64,000 nucleotides of DNA from Exiguobacterium sp. BMC-KP (GCF_001275385.1 NZ_LGIW01000015.1:1798001-1862000), one strand, 5' to 3'; shown: positions 1 through 8,625, counted from the first letter of the stretch. The notes: generated from the letters alone by a model not told the origin. Numbers and translations: made by a program.

Positions 1-1074
1 GAGCCGAAGACGAGTGTCCGTGAACAATTGATCGGTCTGACGGCGCGTGCCGCAAGTCCGGTCGAGCCAGCCACTCCGATACGGTCGGCTCTGACGCTCG
101 TCCGGGAAGTGACTCCTCGATTAGCGGAAGTAACGAACGATTTCAAGAGCCAACAGCGAACGATCGTATCGCAACTGCGGCAAATCGAACCACTCGTCGA
201 GTCCCGCCCGGTGCAAATGGTCGCTGTCATCGAAAGTACGGCACACCGCTTGAAGCAAATGTTCCAGCAAACGGACGCGATGTTGCATACGACGATGCGG
301 GATGAAAAACAATTGATTCATTTCTTGTCAAAACTCGAACTCGGCGCTGAACTCGCGTCACTCGGTCGGGGAACAGAAGCGAAGGCACTGCTACAAGAAG
401 TCCGGACGGGCTTTGAAGCCTTCCGCTACGCGCCAGCGAACGTACGCCCGACCTATTTACCGGAATGGAACGCGCCAAGCACACGAACGCCAAGCGACGC
501 ACCGGCAAAGCTCGTACCGTATGAGCCAAAGCAAAACAGTCCGCGAGTCTTACAAGAAACGGTTCAAAAAGCGTTGCAGCTACAAAGTGCCGAGTTAAAG
601 CTCGCTACTCCAACTCTCAACCCGGAAGCTTCGAAGCTTCAATCATTCTTGACAACGCAACAACAGGTCAATAAACCTGACAATCAACAACAGTTGAATC
701 AGATCCTGTTATCACTTCCAGTCCAAATCGTCGAAGCGACGGCCGGTCTTCATGTTCATCTTCAAAATAAACGCCCGGATGAAGTGATCGACTGGGAAAA
801 CAATACGTTGTACGTCCAGTTGAATACGAAACGTCTCGGTGACATTGGTGTGCGCGTCGAAACCGTTAACCGAAAGATGCAAATCACGATCGAAAATGAT
901 CTTCCGATTCTCGAGCGACTTGCCGCTCCTTTCCTCGAACGGACGACAGATGCCTTAGAAGCGACCGGTTATCAGGATGTCCGGATTCAGTTCCGACCAT
1001 TCACGAAAGAAGAACGCCAAGACGTCGCCGCGCAGAAGGATGAGACACCAAACGGGTATGACTACCGGATTTAA
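1..1074 (+). CDS. YlqG-like / flagellar hook-length-control-like protein, 5' end missing
   Basis: The frame is open from base 1, so the gene starts upstream of the window; a TTG at 28 is the first possible start inside it, but nothing marks it as real. The visible part (about 357 residues) has a helical N-terminal half, a Pro/Thr-rich linker around residues 140-190, and a C-terminal domain (last 120 residues) of alternating strands and amphipathic helices that resembles the C-terminal part of FliK-type proteins. The next gene is an FlhB C-terminal homologue, which is the ylqG-ylqH arrangement known in Bacillus. FliK and FlhB cooperate in the export substrate switch, so a flagellar role is plausible. 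Function is inferred from neighbourhood and fold-like pattern; no catalytic motif is expected. Confidence 0.55.
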   Translation, partial: EPKTSVREQLIGLTARAASPVEPATPIRSALTLVREVTPRLAEVTNDFKSQQRTIVSQLRQIEPLVESRPVQMVAVIESTAHRLKQMFQQTDAMLHTTMRDEKQLIHFLSKLELGAELASLGRGTEAKALLQEVRTGFEAFRYAPANVRPTYLPEWNAPSTRTPSDAPAKLVPYEPKQNSPRVLQETVQKALQLQSAELKLATPTLNPEASKLQSFLTTQQQVNKPDNQQQLNQILLSLPVQIVEATAGLHVHLQNKRPDEVIDWENNTLYVQLNTKRLGDIGVRVETVNRKMQITIENDLPILERLAAPFLERTTDALEATGYQDVRIQFRPFTKEERQDVAAQKDETPNGYDYRI

Positions 1075-1085
1075 AGGAGGACGCC

Positions 1086-1376
1086 ATGTACCAGAAAATT
1101 GATTTGAAGCACCGGAAGTCAGCTGCCGTTCTGCGTTACGATGAAGCATCTGGACAAGCACCCGTCGTCGTCGCCCGAGCGACAGGACAAGCGGCAGACC
1201 GGATTTTACAGGAAGCTCGAGCCAACGGGATCGCTGTCGAACACGATACATCGTTACTCGGTCACCTACTCGATCTTGATCTTGGGACCGCAATTCCACC
1301 GCAACTCTATGACGTCATGGCAGAACTCCTCTTATTGATCGAAGAACTGGACCACGCGAAAGGACGACAGACATGA
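1086..1376 (+). CDS. FlhB-like C-terminal domain protein (YlqH family)
   Basis: A 96-residue protein matching the soluble C-terminal domain of the export-gate protein FlhB without its membrane part. It begins with the Lys-rich KIDLKHRKSAAVLRY region and carries the typical P-x-V-V-A-x-A-T-G-x-A-A-x-x-I pattern. True FlhB proteins self-cleave at an NPTH motif; no such motif is present here, so this is a stand-alone cytoplasmic homologue, as in Bacillus YlqH. An AGGAGG-type ribosome site lies at 1075-1081, and the stop overlaps the start of the next gene, showing translational coupling with the FliS paralogue. It probably binds export cargo or a chaperone; the exact role is not known. Confidence 0.75.
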   Translation: MYQKIDLKHRKSAAVLRYDEASGQAPVVVARATGQAADRILQEARANGIAVEHDTSLLGHLLDLDLGTAIPPQLYDVMAELLLLIEELDHAKGRQT

Positions 1377-1765
1377 CAGAACAAGAACTGTATCAGATGA
1401 CTCCACAACAATTGACGGAAAAAATGTTGCAAGGACTTGTCTTTCAGTACGAACAGGCAATCACGGCGATTGAAGCAAAAGCGTTTGATCACATGAATGA
1501 ACGTCTACAAAAAGCCTACGCGCTACTGACGAAGCTCTCGGAAGGACTCCATGACGACGGCGGGATCATCACGTCTCAACTTGAAGCGTTGTACTTCTAT
1601 CTCGGTCAACAGACTCTGCGTGCCTACACAGAACATCACGTGCTCACGGAAGCACTTTTCCTTGCTGAAGAACTGCTAATTACGTGGCAAGCAGCAAGTA
1701 CAGATAAGCGCCCGCTCGCCCGGGCAGCCCACCATGCAGGATATGAAAGGATGGCATACGAATGA
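1373..1765 (+). CDS. FliS paralogue, flagellin export chaperone
   Basis: A 130-residue helical protein with the FliS pattern: a TPQQLTEKMLQGL segment at the position of the family's sPekLv-MLYdG motif, a long helix with AITAIEAKAF, and the LxALYFYL helix corresponding to LaaLYdYm. It diverges from the second FliS at 6155-6523. It overlaps the stop of the FlhB-like gene and the ATG of the following flagellin (ATGA), so chaperone and cargo are translationally coupled. The family binds the C-terminal helix of flagellin and prevents premature polymerisation. The local coupling suggests this copy serves the short flagellin next to it; that pairing is inference. Confidence 0.7.
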   Translation: MTEQELYQMTPQQLTEKMLQGLVFQYEQAITAIEAKAFDHMNERLQKAYALLTKLSEGLHDDGGIITSQLEALYFYLGQQTLRAYTEHHVLTEALFLAEELLITWQAASTDKRPLARAAHHAGYERMAYE

Positions 1766-2649
1766 GAATCTCAAACAACGTCCAGGCTCTAAAGGCGTAT
1801 CGCAACCTGACGGCGAATCAATTAAACGTTAAGACAACGATGGATAAACTATCAAGTGGTCAAAAAATCAACCGCGCTGCGGACGATGCTGCCGGTCTCG
1901 CCATCTCTGAGAAGATGCGGAATCGCTTGCAGGCACTCGATAAAGCGGAACAAAACGTTCTGGACGGCATCTCGATGGTGCAGACGTTAGAAGGCGGCAT
2001 GAATGAAACGCATAGTCTCTTACAACGGATGCGCGAACTCGCCGTCCAAGCAGGTAACGGAACACTTGCTCCTGAAGACCGTTCTTCGATCCAATCCGAA
2101 ATCGACCAATTGACGAATGAAGTGACACGGATCGCAAAGACGACCCAGTTCAACGGTAAAGACATCCTGACGGGTGACTTCGGTGAAGGGAAAAGTACTC
2201 TATTCATTCAAACAAATACTGGTGCTAACGAGGGCATTTCAATTAATGTAGAGGATATGCGTTCATTAGCACTTGGTATTAGTACTACGACAGCACCAGC
2301 GACAGGTAGTGTCGCCATGACGGACACGAGTGGCACGAACGAATATGCTTTGAGCATCATGACAAGTAACAACGCAGACACTGCTGTTTCTCTTTATACA
2401 AAGGCCATTGATAGTGTGTCAAATCAACGCGCGAAGCTTGGTGCGATCCAGAACCGTTTTGAAGCAACGAATTCCGTTCTCAGTATCAGCCGCGAGAACT
2501 TGACGGCGTCCGAGTCACGGATTCGCGATACCGATATGGCACGGGAAATGATGGAGTATGCGAAATATAACATCCTCAACCAATCCGGTATGGCCATGAT
2601 TGCGCAAGCGAACGCATTACCGCAAGGCGTCTTGCAACTACTCAACTAA
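1762..2649 (+). CDS. Second, short flagellin
   Basis: A 295-residue flagellin with the conserved N-terminal D0/D1 helices (starts MRISNNVQALKAYRNL, then [23 protein letters not shown]) and the C-terminal D1/D0 helices (ESRIRDTDMAREM, ending [10 protein letters not shown]). The central region, roughly residues 150-215, is short, so the filament subunit lacks a large surface domain. Bases 2200-2420, coding the centre, look more AT-rich than the flanks, as is usual for variable flagellin cores. It differs clearly from the 543-residue Hag at 8626-10257 and has its own upstream FliS. It could be a minor filament protein or one used under other conditions. Confidence 0.92.
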   Translation: MRISNNVQALKAYRNLTANQLNVKTTMDKLSSGQKINRAADDAAGLAISEKMRNRLQALDKAEQNVLDGISMVQTLEGGMNETHSLLQRMRELAVQAGNGTLAPEDRSSIQSEIDQLTNEVTRIAKTTQFNGKDILTGDFGEGKSTLFIQTNTGANEGISINVEDMRSLALGISTTTAPATGSVAMTDTSGTNEYALSIMTSNNADTAVSLYTKAIDSVSNQRAKLGAIQNRFEATNSVLSISRENLTASESRIRDTDMAREMMEYAKYNILNQSGMAMIAQANALPQGVLQLLN

Positions 2650-2665
2650 GAAGGAAGTGTCATTT

Positions 2666-3106
2666 ATGGACATTCGCCGCATTCAAGAAACCCAACGACT
2701 TCAGGCAGCTCGGTCCGGTCCTCGGGAAGTCGAGGCATCGACGACCTTCTCTGCCTTAATGCAGGATAAACGAGAACACAAAGGCTATGAACGTCTCCAG
2801 CAAAAGTTACTGCTCGTCGAAGAACACGGTCAACTCCTCGCTGAGAGTCATACGATCGAAAACCTAGAGAGCTACAAGGAGAAGATCAAGGACTTCCTGA
2901 AGGATGCACTGGATCAGTCACAACAACTAGAAGAGAAACGTGGCTTCAATCGCCGCGGACGAACGAAAATCTATAAGGTCGTCGAACAGGTCGATACGAA
3001 GCTATTGCAATTGACGGACACCGTCTTATCCGGAGAATCAAGACGACTTGATATTTTAGATCAAGTCGGTGAAATCAAAGGCATGCTCGTTAACGTCTTT
3101 GTCTAA
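2666..3106 (+). CDS. YaaR-like (DUF327) protein
   Basis: A 146-residue, highly charged helical protein. I place the start at the ATG at 2666 because a GAAGGAAGTG ribosome site sits just upstream; an in-frame extension to 2600 would lie inside the flagellin gene. The length, the F-x-x-x-L/M-Q-x segment near residue 30 and the GFNRRGRTKIYKVVEQVD block match the YaaR/DUF327 family of Bacillales. Members are often found near flagellar genes but have no proven biochemical role. It lies 16 bases after the flagellin stop, so it is in the same operon. Confidence 0.65.
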   Translation: MDIRRIQETQRLQAARSGPREVEASTTFSALMQDKREHKGYERLQQKLLLVEEHGQLLAESHTIENLESYKEKIKDFLKDALDQSQQLEEKRGFNRRGRTKIYKVVEQVDTKLLQLTDTVLSGESRRLDILDQVGEIKGMLVNVFV

Positions 3107-3130
3107 TCCGACATCACGAGGAGATTATCC

Positions 3131-3799
3131 ATGCCTGAGTTGTATTTTAAAAAATGTAAGTGTACCTATTGTTTAAAAGAAACAGAGACGAAGCGTGTCC
3201 TGTCCCGTCATATCCGGGTTGAGCGCACGGATTTCGATGGCTTCGTCCATTACCAAGGATCGAACCCCTACCTGTATGAACCGATTCAGTGTTCGCACTG
3301 CCGCTTCGTCTTTCATGAGTCGTTTGAAAAGTTGCGGACGGACGTGCGTCAGACGCTCGAAGAGCAAATCTTGCCGACGCTCCCGGTATTACCGTTCGCA
3401 GCGACGGAGCGAACGATTGAACAATCCTTACAGCTATATAAATTAGCGCTCTATACGGCGCAAGTGACCGGACAAAAAGAAGCAATCCTCGCCATGCTCG
3501 GCGTCCGGATTGCCTGGATGTACCGGATGCTCGGAGACGAAGCACAAGAATTGCAGTGGATGGAACGGTCGGTTACGAAGTACGAAGCCTTATATCTCAA
3601 TTATACCGACGCTGTTCGTACCGGTATCCCCCACGATGTCCTCTTACTGCGGATCAGTGACTTGTATGCTGTCTTAAAACGGACGGATGATGCGAAACAA
3701 TGGTATGGTCTCATCTTCCAAAGTAAGACCGTGTCGGACCGGACGAAAAAAGAAGCACGGGAACATTGGGAATTGTATCGCGAAACACATAACGTCTAA
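3131..3799 (+). CDS. DUF2225 protein with two zinc-ribbon CxxC pairs
   Basis: A 222-residue protein. The first 65 residues hold two Cys pairs (CKCTYC and CSHC) that would form a zinc ribbon. The remainder is helical and looks like TPR-type repeats (QLYKLALYTAQVTGQ, RIAWMYRMLGDEAQELQWMERSV, RISDLYAVLKRTDDAKQWYG). This architecture is that of the DUF2225 family, common in Firmicutes and without a known reaction. The start has a good ribosome site (GAGGAG). It lies between the YaaR-like and cyclase genes in the flagellar accessory operon, so a scaffolding or regulatory role is possible. Confidence 0.75.
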   Translation: MPELYFKKCKCTYCLKETETKRVLSRHIRVERTDFDGFVHYQGSNPYLYEPIQCSHCRFVFHESFEKLRTDVRQTLEEQILPTLPVLPFAATERTIEQSLQLYKLALYTAQVTGQKEAILAMLGVRIAWMYRMLGDEAQELQWMERSVTKYEALYLNYTDAVRTGIPHDVLLLRISDLYAVLKRTDDAKQWYGLIFQSKTVSDRTKKEAREHWELYRETHNV

Positions 3800-3828
3800 C
3801 CAAACTACATAAAAAAGGAGGATCATGC

Positions 3829-5562
3829 ATGCGACAGATGTCTCGCGTCCAGTGGTATGTCATCGTTACGTACATTGCCATTCTCGGATCAAGCTGGTTT
3901 CATGCTGGTCCGATTTTTGCTGTCTTCAGTACGATTGCCGGACTTCTCTATTGCTCATGGGTCGCTCGTACTTCCGGCACGTTACCGATCATCCGGCGAG
4001 CAATCGAGTGGTTCACGATCGGTATCATCTTGAACTTTGCCTTTAGCTTCTTACCAGTTGCCTGGCATCCACCGGAGCTCGATACCGTCGTCAACCTGAC
4101 GATTACCGGCTTTTTTATCCTGACAGCGCGGACATTCGCGAAACAGATCAATTGGACGACGGTCCGTCGCTTACCGCTTCTTTACGTCGACGGGATTTTA
4201 CTCTTTGGTATGACGTTCGTCTTCGGCTATACGATCGTCTTACGCTATATCCCAGATTTCGCCCGTTCTCCAATCGAACTCGTCGGGATGAGCGGTTTTG
4301 CACTTAGCTTCATGGCACAACTGTTCTTTTTCTTCTTACTTTATACGACTGGCTTACACAATAAATCACATCGCTTACTGATTCGATCGATGCTATTGTT
4401 CATCTTTGCGATTTTCGGGTACTATACGTTTTTCATCCGGAATCAGCTCGACATCGCCAGTTGGTTCTTTCCGCTGTACCCGGTCAGCTTATACGGTCTC
4501 TTACGGTATTATCGCAAATCGCACTCACCAGAAGCCTCTGAACGATGGACGATCTCGTACCTTCCCTACCTCAGTCTATTAATTGTCGTCGGTGGCATCT
4601 CGTACGTACCGATCCCATCTACCATCTACTGGAGCAGTCTCATCGGTCTCTTCTCGCTCTTTTTCGTACGCCAATTTTTCTCCGAGCGTCAAAACACACG
4701 ACTCTTGCGTGAGTTGGGCCTCTCGGAAAATGAGTTATTGCAACGCGTCAGCGAAAAAACGGAGCGCCTCGAACTGCGAAAGGAAGAGTACCGTCGGCTA
4801 TTTTTGAATCATCCGTATCCAATCGTTCGGATGGACGCCAACGGTCATGAAAAAACGATGAATCCAATTGCGGAACAGTATTTCCCTGCCGGACAGCTTC
4901 CGGATCATCTAATGGAACAGATCGTCCCGATCAGTTGGCAAGGAACACCGATTGAACATCAATTGATGCAACTCGACGATGGACGTGCTTTTGAAGTGAC
5001 GGTCATCTCGATTCCGCGCGAGCATGACTTCTACATCATCTTAGCGGACCGGACGCATGCTTTGACAGAAGAACGGATGTTGCGCTCGCTCGGATACCAG
5101 GACGCGCTCACTGGATTACCGAATCGTCGTTACTTCGAGGAAGTTCTATCAAATGAACTACCACATTGGCAAGAAGGATCATTACTGTTCATCGACTTAG
5201 ATGGCTTTAAAGACATCAATGATCAGTTCGGTCATGACGCGGGGGACTTCGTTCTACAAGAGACGGCACGACGTCTAGAAGCCGACCTGCAGGAAGCAGA
5301 GATGGCTGCACGCCTTGGAGGTGACGAATTCATCGTCTTCTTACACCGAAATCGAGCGGGCACGATCCATTACGCAGAAAGTATTCTCAAGCGGCTGAAT
5401 GAGGTATTCCTTTATCAAGCGCAGACGATGCACGTCACACCTTCGATCGGGATTGCACGTTACCCGGAAGACGGAACGACGACGAGTCTCCTGTTGATTC
5501 GTGCGGACGAAGCGATGTATACCGTCAAGCAGGAAGACAAAAATGCTTATCGCTTCAAATAA
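3829..5562 (+). CDS. Membrane-bound PAS-GGDEF diguanylate cyclase
   Basis: A 577-residue protein. Residues about 8-280 form a multi-helix membrane sensor with around eight hydrophobic segments, followed by a short coiled coil (residues 290-315), a PAS-like domain (about 320-400) and a GGDEF domain (about 405-570). The cyclase residues are intact: metal-binding Asp in IDLDGFKDIND near residue 456, GHDAGD after it, and RLGGDEF near residue 497. It should make c-di-GMP from two GTP at the inner membrane. A clean AGGAGG site lies 7 bases before the ATG. It is the last gene of the flagellin-containing operon and is followed by a strong hairpin, so c-di-GMP synthesis is tied to this flagellar gene set. 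No RxxD inhibitory site is seen before GGDEF (AARLGGDEF). Confidence 0.9.
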   Translation: MRQMSRVQWYVIVTYIAILGSSWFHAGPIFAVFSTIAGLLYCSWVARTSGTLPIIRRAIEWFTIGIILNFAFSFLPVAWHPPELDTVVNLTITGFFILTARTFAKQINWTTVRRLPLLYVDGILLFGMTFVFGYTIVLRYIPDFARSPIELVGMSGFALSFMAQLFFFFLLYTTGLHNKSHRLLIRSMLLFIFAIFGYYTFFIRNQLDIASWFFPLYPVSLYGLLRYYRKSHSPEASERWTISYLPYLSLLIVVGGISYVPIPSTIYWSSLIGLFSLFFVRQFFSERQNTRLLRELGLSENELLQRVSEKTERLELRKEEYRRLFLNHPYPIVRMDANGHEKTMNPIAEQYFPAGQLPDHLMEQIVPISWQGTPIEHQLMQLDDGRAFEVTVISIPREHDFYIILADRTHALTEERMLRSLGYQDALTGLPNRRYFEEVLSNELPHWQEGSLLFIDLDGFKDINDQFGHDAGDFVLQETARRLEADLQEAEMAARLGGDEFIVFLHRNRAGTIHYAESILKRLNEVFLYQAQTMHVTPSIGIARYPEDGTTTSLLLIRADEAMYTVKQEDKNAYRFK

Positions 5563-5597
5563 AAAGAACGGAATCCACGGATTCCGTTCTTTTTATC
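5561..5597. terminator. Bidirectional intrinsic terminator
   Basis: A perfect AAAAAGAACGGAATC / GATTCCGTTCTTTTT inverted repeat sits between the stop of the cyclase gene on the plus strand and the end of the fliT-linked small gene on the minus strand. It has T-runs in both directions and can end both convergent operons. Confidence 0.85.
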
Positions 5598-5600
5598 GTG

Positions 5601-5777
5601 TCATGATTCACGGCGATACTTTTCTTCCTCATACGCATCCGGTTGTTCCGAGATCGGACGCTCGAGCGCTTCCCAAGACTCCGTCTCGACATCCGGTTCA
5701 ATGAACTGATCGTACGAACCGTCCGATTGAAAATAGGTTTGTGGGACACGGCGTTTACTCTGCTCTTGTTTCTTCAC
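5601..5777 (-). CDS. Small acidic hypothetical protein at the end of the fliD-fliS-fliT operon
   Basis: A 58-residue Glu/Asp-rich protein not recognised as a known family. The GTG at 5777 is chosen because a GGGAGGA ribosome site lies about 9 bases upstream; an upstream GTG at 5795 would overlap that site. It begins with a Lys/Arg-rich stretch (KKQEQSKRR) and ends with EEEKYRRES. It follows fliT by 27 bases and precedes the convergent terminator, so it is probably transcribed with the flagellar genes. The reading frame is short, but the ribosome site and the operon position support it. Confidence 0.5.
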   Translation of the reverse strand: MKKQEQSKRRVPQTYFQSDGSYDQFIEPDVETESWEALERPISEQPDAYEEEKYRRES

Positions 5778-5804
5778 GAAAGATTCCTCCCTCACGCAAA
5801 AACA

Positions 5805-6158
5805 TTACTGACGCGAATCAAAATACGGGGAAAAGCTATTGTCGACATCCTCGTACGGATCGACATATGACTTCCGGCTCGACTGCGTTTGACGCAACTG
5901 ACTAATTTGTACCCCTAATTTAGCCGTTTCCGCTGATAATTTCAAGTCAATTTGTCGGCTGTCTGCCACCAACTCCTGAATGATCGCTTGATTTGCACCG
6001 GCTAGTAAATTGGAATGTGCGGCAATGAACGCTTCCCGTTCATTCAGCAGATGCTGAATTTTTTCAATCCAATCATCATACGTCTCGTCGCTCGGCGTCT
6101 GATCAAGTAATTCCATCAACCGTTTCGTCTTGAGGCGAAGCGGATCAAGCGGACTCAT
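5805..6158 (-). CDS. fliT: FliT-like flagellar export chaperone
   Basis: A 117-residue helical protein whose ATG overlaps the fliS stop (ATGA, bases 6155-6158), giving the standard fliD-fliS-fliT order. It has the length and the all-helix pattern of Bacillales FliT (DPLRLKTKRLMELLD, IQHLLNEREAFIAAH). FliT binds the filament cap protein FliD and keeps it unfolded for export. The last 25 residues are poorly conserved and rich in Ser, Asp and Tyr. Sequence identity in this family is low, so the call rests mainly on position. Confidence 0.7.
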   Translation of the reverse strand: MSPLDPLRLKTKRLMELLDQTPSDETYDDWIEKIQHLLNEREAFIAAHSNLLAGANQAIIQELVADSRQIDLKLSAETAKLGVQISQLRQTQSSRKSYVDPYEDVDNSFSPYFDSRQ

Positions 6159-6523
6159 CGTTGCTTCGCGAGCTTCATCGCTTCTTTCCACGTCTCACGG
6201 AACTCTTCCGCAAAGCCTATCACTTCCTCGATCGCGACGACATCATTCTTGATGTTCGCATCCATCAACCGCATTTGCATATAATCATACAATGCATTCA
6301 AGTCTTTTGATAATGCAATCGACTGATTGAGTGTCAGTTGCAGTTCACTGATGATCGCTTGTGCTTTTTGGATGTTTGTATTCTTTTGTTCGATCAATCC
6401 TTGTTCAATCGATCGTTTCGCGAGCATCGCAAATTTGATCAATCCTTCATACAGCATGAGCGTCAAATCTTGTGGTAATGCTGTTGTGACTGAATTTGTC
6501 TGATACGTAGCATAAGGATTCAT
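6155..6523 (-). CDS. fliS: FliS flagellin chaperone
   Basis: A 122-residue canonical FliS: starts MNPYATYQTNSV, with LPQDLTLMLYEGLIKFAMLAKRSIE and a LNALYDYMQMRLMDANIKND helix. It binds the C-terminus of newly made flagellin in the cytoplasm and delivers it to FlhA for export. The start at 6523 is set by an AAGGAGG site (ATGAAGGAGGCAACGTAATG). It is co-transcribed with fliD upstream and fliT downstream. Compared with the paralogue at 1373-1765 this copy is closer to the family consensus and is presumably the main Hag chaperone. Confidence 0.93.
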   Translation of the reverse strand: MNPYATYQTNSVTTALPQDLTLMLYEGLIKFAMLAKRSIEQGLIEQKNTNIQKAQAIISELQLTLNQSIALSKDLNALYDYMQMRLMDANIKNDVVAIEEVIGFAEEFRETWKEAMKLAKQR

Positions 6524-6542
6524 TACGTTGCCTCCTTCATTA

Positions 6543-8096
6543 TTATCCTTGACCGAGATAGCCTGCAAGTGTAGCCGACTGACTGTTCGCTTGGTTCATG
6601 GCTTGTTCCATCGCTGCGAATCGACGATAGTAGCTATCTTCTTTACGTTTGAGCTTGTCTTCCCAAGACAGCATGCTTTTATCGATATCTGCAAGCGACT
6701 TACCAAGTCGGTACGTTGTCGCGACAGATCCATCACGCCCAGCGACGTTCGAAATTTTATCACGCAAATTCGTCGTAAAAGTTTGAATTTGGCGAACGAA
6801 ACCACTTAATCCATTCGGGTTATCGATTTCCGTTCCATCAGCTTGCTTGATTTTAGCGGGTGCATCTGCCGTAAAAAGACGATAGACACCATCCGGATGT
6901 TTTTCGAGCATCTCTTTTAATTTTGTTTCGTCAAGTTTGATTTTCCCACCATCACGGAAATCACTCGTCGACGTAATCCCGATTTGCGACAGTGAACTTA
7001 GCACGACAGGACCTGAAGCAGAAGGAATCGTGTAGCCGGTATCAATCTTCGCTGACAACGTACTGCGGAAGTCATTCATGCCATCACGCAAGTAAGGATC
7101 ATTTTTCAAGACACCACTCATCGCTTTTTCTTCCCACTTCTTGACTTCGTCTTCGCTTAGTTCTTTTCGCTGGGCATCAGTCAACGGTTGAAAATCTCGA
7201 TACTTCTCTTCTCGAACTTTCTTGTTCATCTTATCGATCATGTCATTATACTTATCGACGAACTTCTTAATCGAATCAAAGTTCGCCTGTGTGTCAAGTT
7301 TAGTATTGATTGTCGTTGAAGTGTCTGTCGCACTGTTCAAAGTAATTGTTAATCCGTTTTGCGTAAAGGTATTTGACTTTTGTTCGAGTTCTTGTCCACC
7401 AATAACGTAAATTGCATTTTTACCTTCTACTCCGGCAGTCGAAGTTTTCGCAACATCAGTACTAATTGTGGCGTCACGAATGACGATGTCGTCTCCTGAA
7501 CCCAAGTCACCACTACTTGTTTTGGTTAGGACTAGTTTACCTGTCAGTTCATTATAAACAGCATTCATTCCTAAACTAGTCTTTGCATTGATTGCAGCTG
7601 TCAAATCAGAAATTTTTTGCGTAGCATCCAGTTCTAGCGTTTCCGAGACAGATGTTCCTGCCGCGTCAAATGTATTAATCTGTACTTTAACTTTTCCACT
7701 TGATGAATCAAACCAGGCTGTATCTTTTAATGCAGTGTCACTTGATTTTCCGTTATCAGTCTTTAATGTGACTGCCGATGCTGTTGCTAATTGTTTTACC
7801 TTATCAATCGTCAAACTACCTTCTGTCGCACTTGTACTTGCTGTCACTAGGATAGCAGACGAAGAACTAGACACTGTCTTAGCTGAGTAGTTTTTAGAAA
7901 ACAACATATCACTCGCAGCAGAACGTAAATCAAGCAACGCTCGATTCATTTCACGATACGCATCGCGTTGCCACGTCATCGTCTGTTTCTTTTGCGATAA
8001 GCGATCGACGGGAGCACGCTCCGCCTGCATTAATTGTTTAATCATTGTTTCGGTGTCGATGCCGCTCGCTAGTCCGCTGAGTCGGATTCCTGCCAT
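6543..8096 (-). CDS. fliD: Flagellar filament cap protein FliD
   Basis: A 517-residue FliD. The N-terminal FliD_N region (MAGIRLSGLASGIDTETMIKQLMQAERAP) and the C-terminal heptad region (SMLSWEDKLKRKEDSYYRRFAAMEQAM) are unmistakable. The central D2/D3 surface part, residues about 70-270, is Thr/Ser-rich, variable and more AT-rich in DNA than the ends. FliD forms the pentameric or hexameric cap that guides flagellin assembly at the filament tip. It follows flaG by about 20 bases and precedes fliS, all on the minus strand. Confidence 0.96.
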   Translation of the reverse strand: MAGIRLSGLASGIDTETMIKQLMQAERAPVDRLSQKKQTMTWQRDAYREMNRALLDLRSAASDMLFSKNYSAKTVSSSSSAILVTASTSATEGSLTIDKVKQLATASAVTLKTDNGKSSDTALKDTAWFDSSSGKVKVQINTFDAAGTSVSETLELDATQKISDLTAAINAKTSLGMNAVYNELTGKLVLTKTSSGDLGSGDDIVIRDATISTDVAKTSTAGVEGKNAIYVIGGQELEQKSNTFTQNGLTITLNSATDTSTTINTKLDTQANFDSIKKFVDKYNDMIDKMNKKVREEKYRDFQPLTDAQRKELSEDEVKKWEEKAMSGVLKNDPYLRDGMNDFRSTLSAKIDTGYTIPSASGPVVLSSLSQIGITSTSDFRDGGKIKLDETKLKEMLEKHPDGVYRLFTADAPAKIKQADGTEIDNPNGLSGFVRQIQTFTTNLRDKISNVAGRDGSVATTYRLGKSLADIDKSMLSWEDKLKRKEDSYYRRFAAMEQAMNQANSQSATLAGYLGQG

Positions 8097-8116
8097 CGAA
8101 TCAGTCCCTTCTCTTA

Positions 8117-8473
8117 TTAAATCCGTTTATCAATCAATTGGTTGAATTCAAGAAATGCTGCAAAGAAATCAAGTTCCTTTTTACTTGGAATCTCTTGTAC
8201 GACATTATCGTTCGTATCCACGACCTGAATATAATACTCGTTTAATTTTTCATGTTTGACGAACTTCAATCCTGTCCGTTGCAATTCCAGCTTCACATTC
8301 GCTTGCTCAATCGCTACTTCAAGTTTTTGGACGTGTTGAGGAGTCGGCAAGACAATGACGCCATCTTCCTCCAACTCTGCTTGGTTTGCTTCGACGAAGA
8401 CATTTTTCGTCGCTTCATATGGTAAAACGTTCGAAGGCAGGTGAAGCCGGATTTCCGTATTGATGGAATTCAT
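8117..8473 (-). CDS. flaG: FlaG family protein
   Basis: A 118-residue protein with the FlaG C-terminal signature LQRTGLKFVKHEKLNEYYIQV followed by VVQEIPSKKELDF. FlaG proteins occur next to fliD and flagellin genes and affect filament length in several bacteria. The N-terminal 50 residues are variable. It has a GGAGTGAC ribosome site and its own SigD-like promoter at 8507-8532, so it can lead the flaG-fliD-fliS-fliT operon independently of hag. Confidence 0.85.
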   Translation of the reverse strand: MNSINTEIRLHLPSNVLPYEATKNVFVEANQAELEEDGVIVLPTPQHVQKLEVAIEQANVKLELQRTGLKFVKHEKLNEYYIQVVDTNDNVVQEIPSKKELDFFAAFLEFNQLIDKRI

Positions 8474-8506
8474 TGTCTGTCACTCCTTATTTATTCTCTA
8501 TGTAAT

Positions 8507-8532
8507 GTATCGGTCTATTAGCTTAATTCTTA
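8507..8532 (-). promoter_or_regulatory. SigD-type promoter for flaG-fliD-fliS-fliT
   Basis: On the minus strand, TAAG (8532-8529), 14 bases, then ACCGATAC (8514-8507). This is close to the SigD consensus TAAA-N14-16-GCCGATAT and lies about 35 bases before the flaG start, in the gap after the hag terminator. Confidence 0.6.
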
Positions 8533-8573
8533 ATACTATTTAATTTATAAAACCTATCATTCAATTAAACCAA

Positions 8574-8605
8574 TAAAAAAAAGCCATGGAACGAGCCCAT
8601 GACTT
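8574..8605 (-). terminator. Intrinsic terminator of hag
   Basis: The minus strand reads AGTCATGG, a 7-base loop, CCATGGCT and then eight T. It is 20 bases after the hag stop and insulates the flagellin gene from flaG. Confidence 0.85.
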
Positions 8606-8625
8606 TAAGTAATCTATAAATCCGA

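Noticed and set aside
7588-7890. Open plus-strand frame inside fliD
   Set aside because: It is the antisense shadow of the FliD variable domain, with no ribosome site and no recognisable product.
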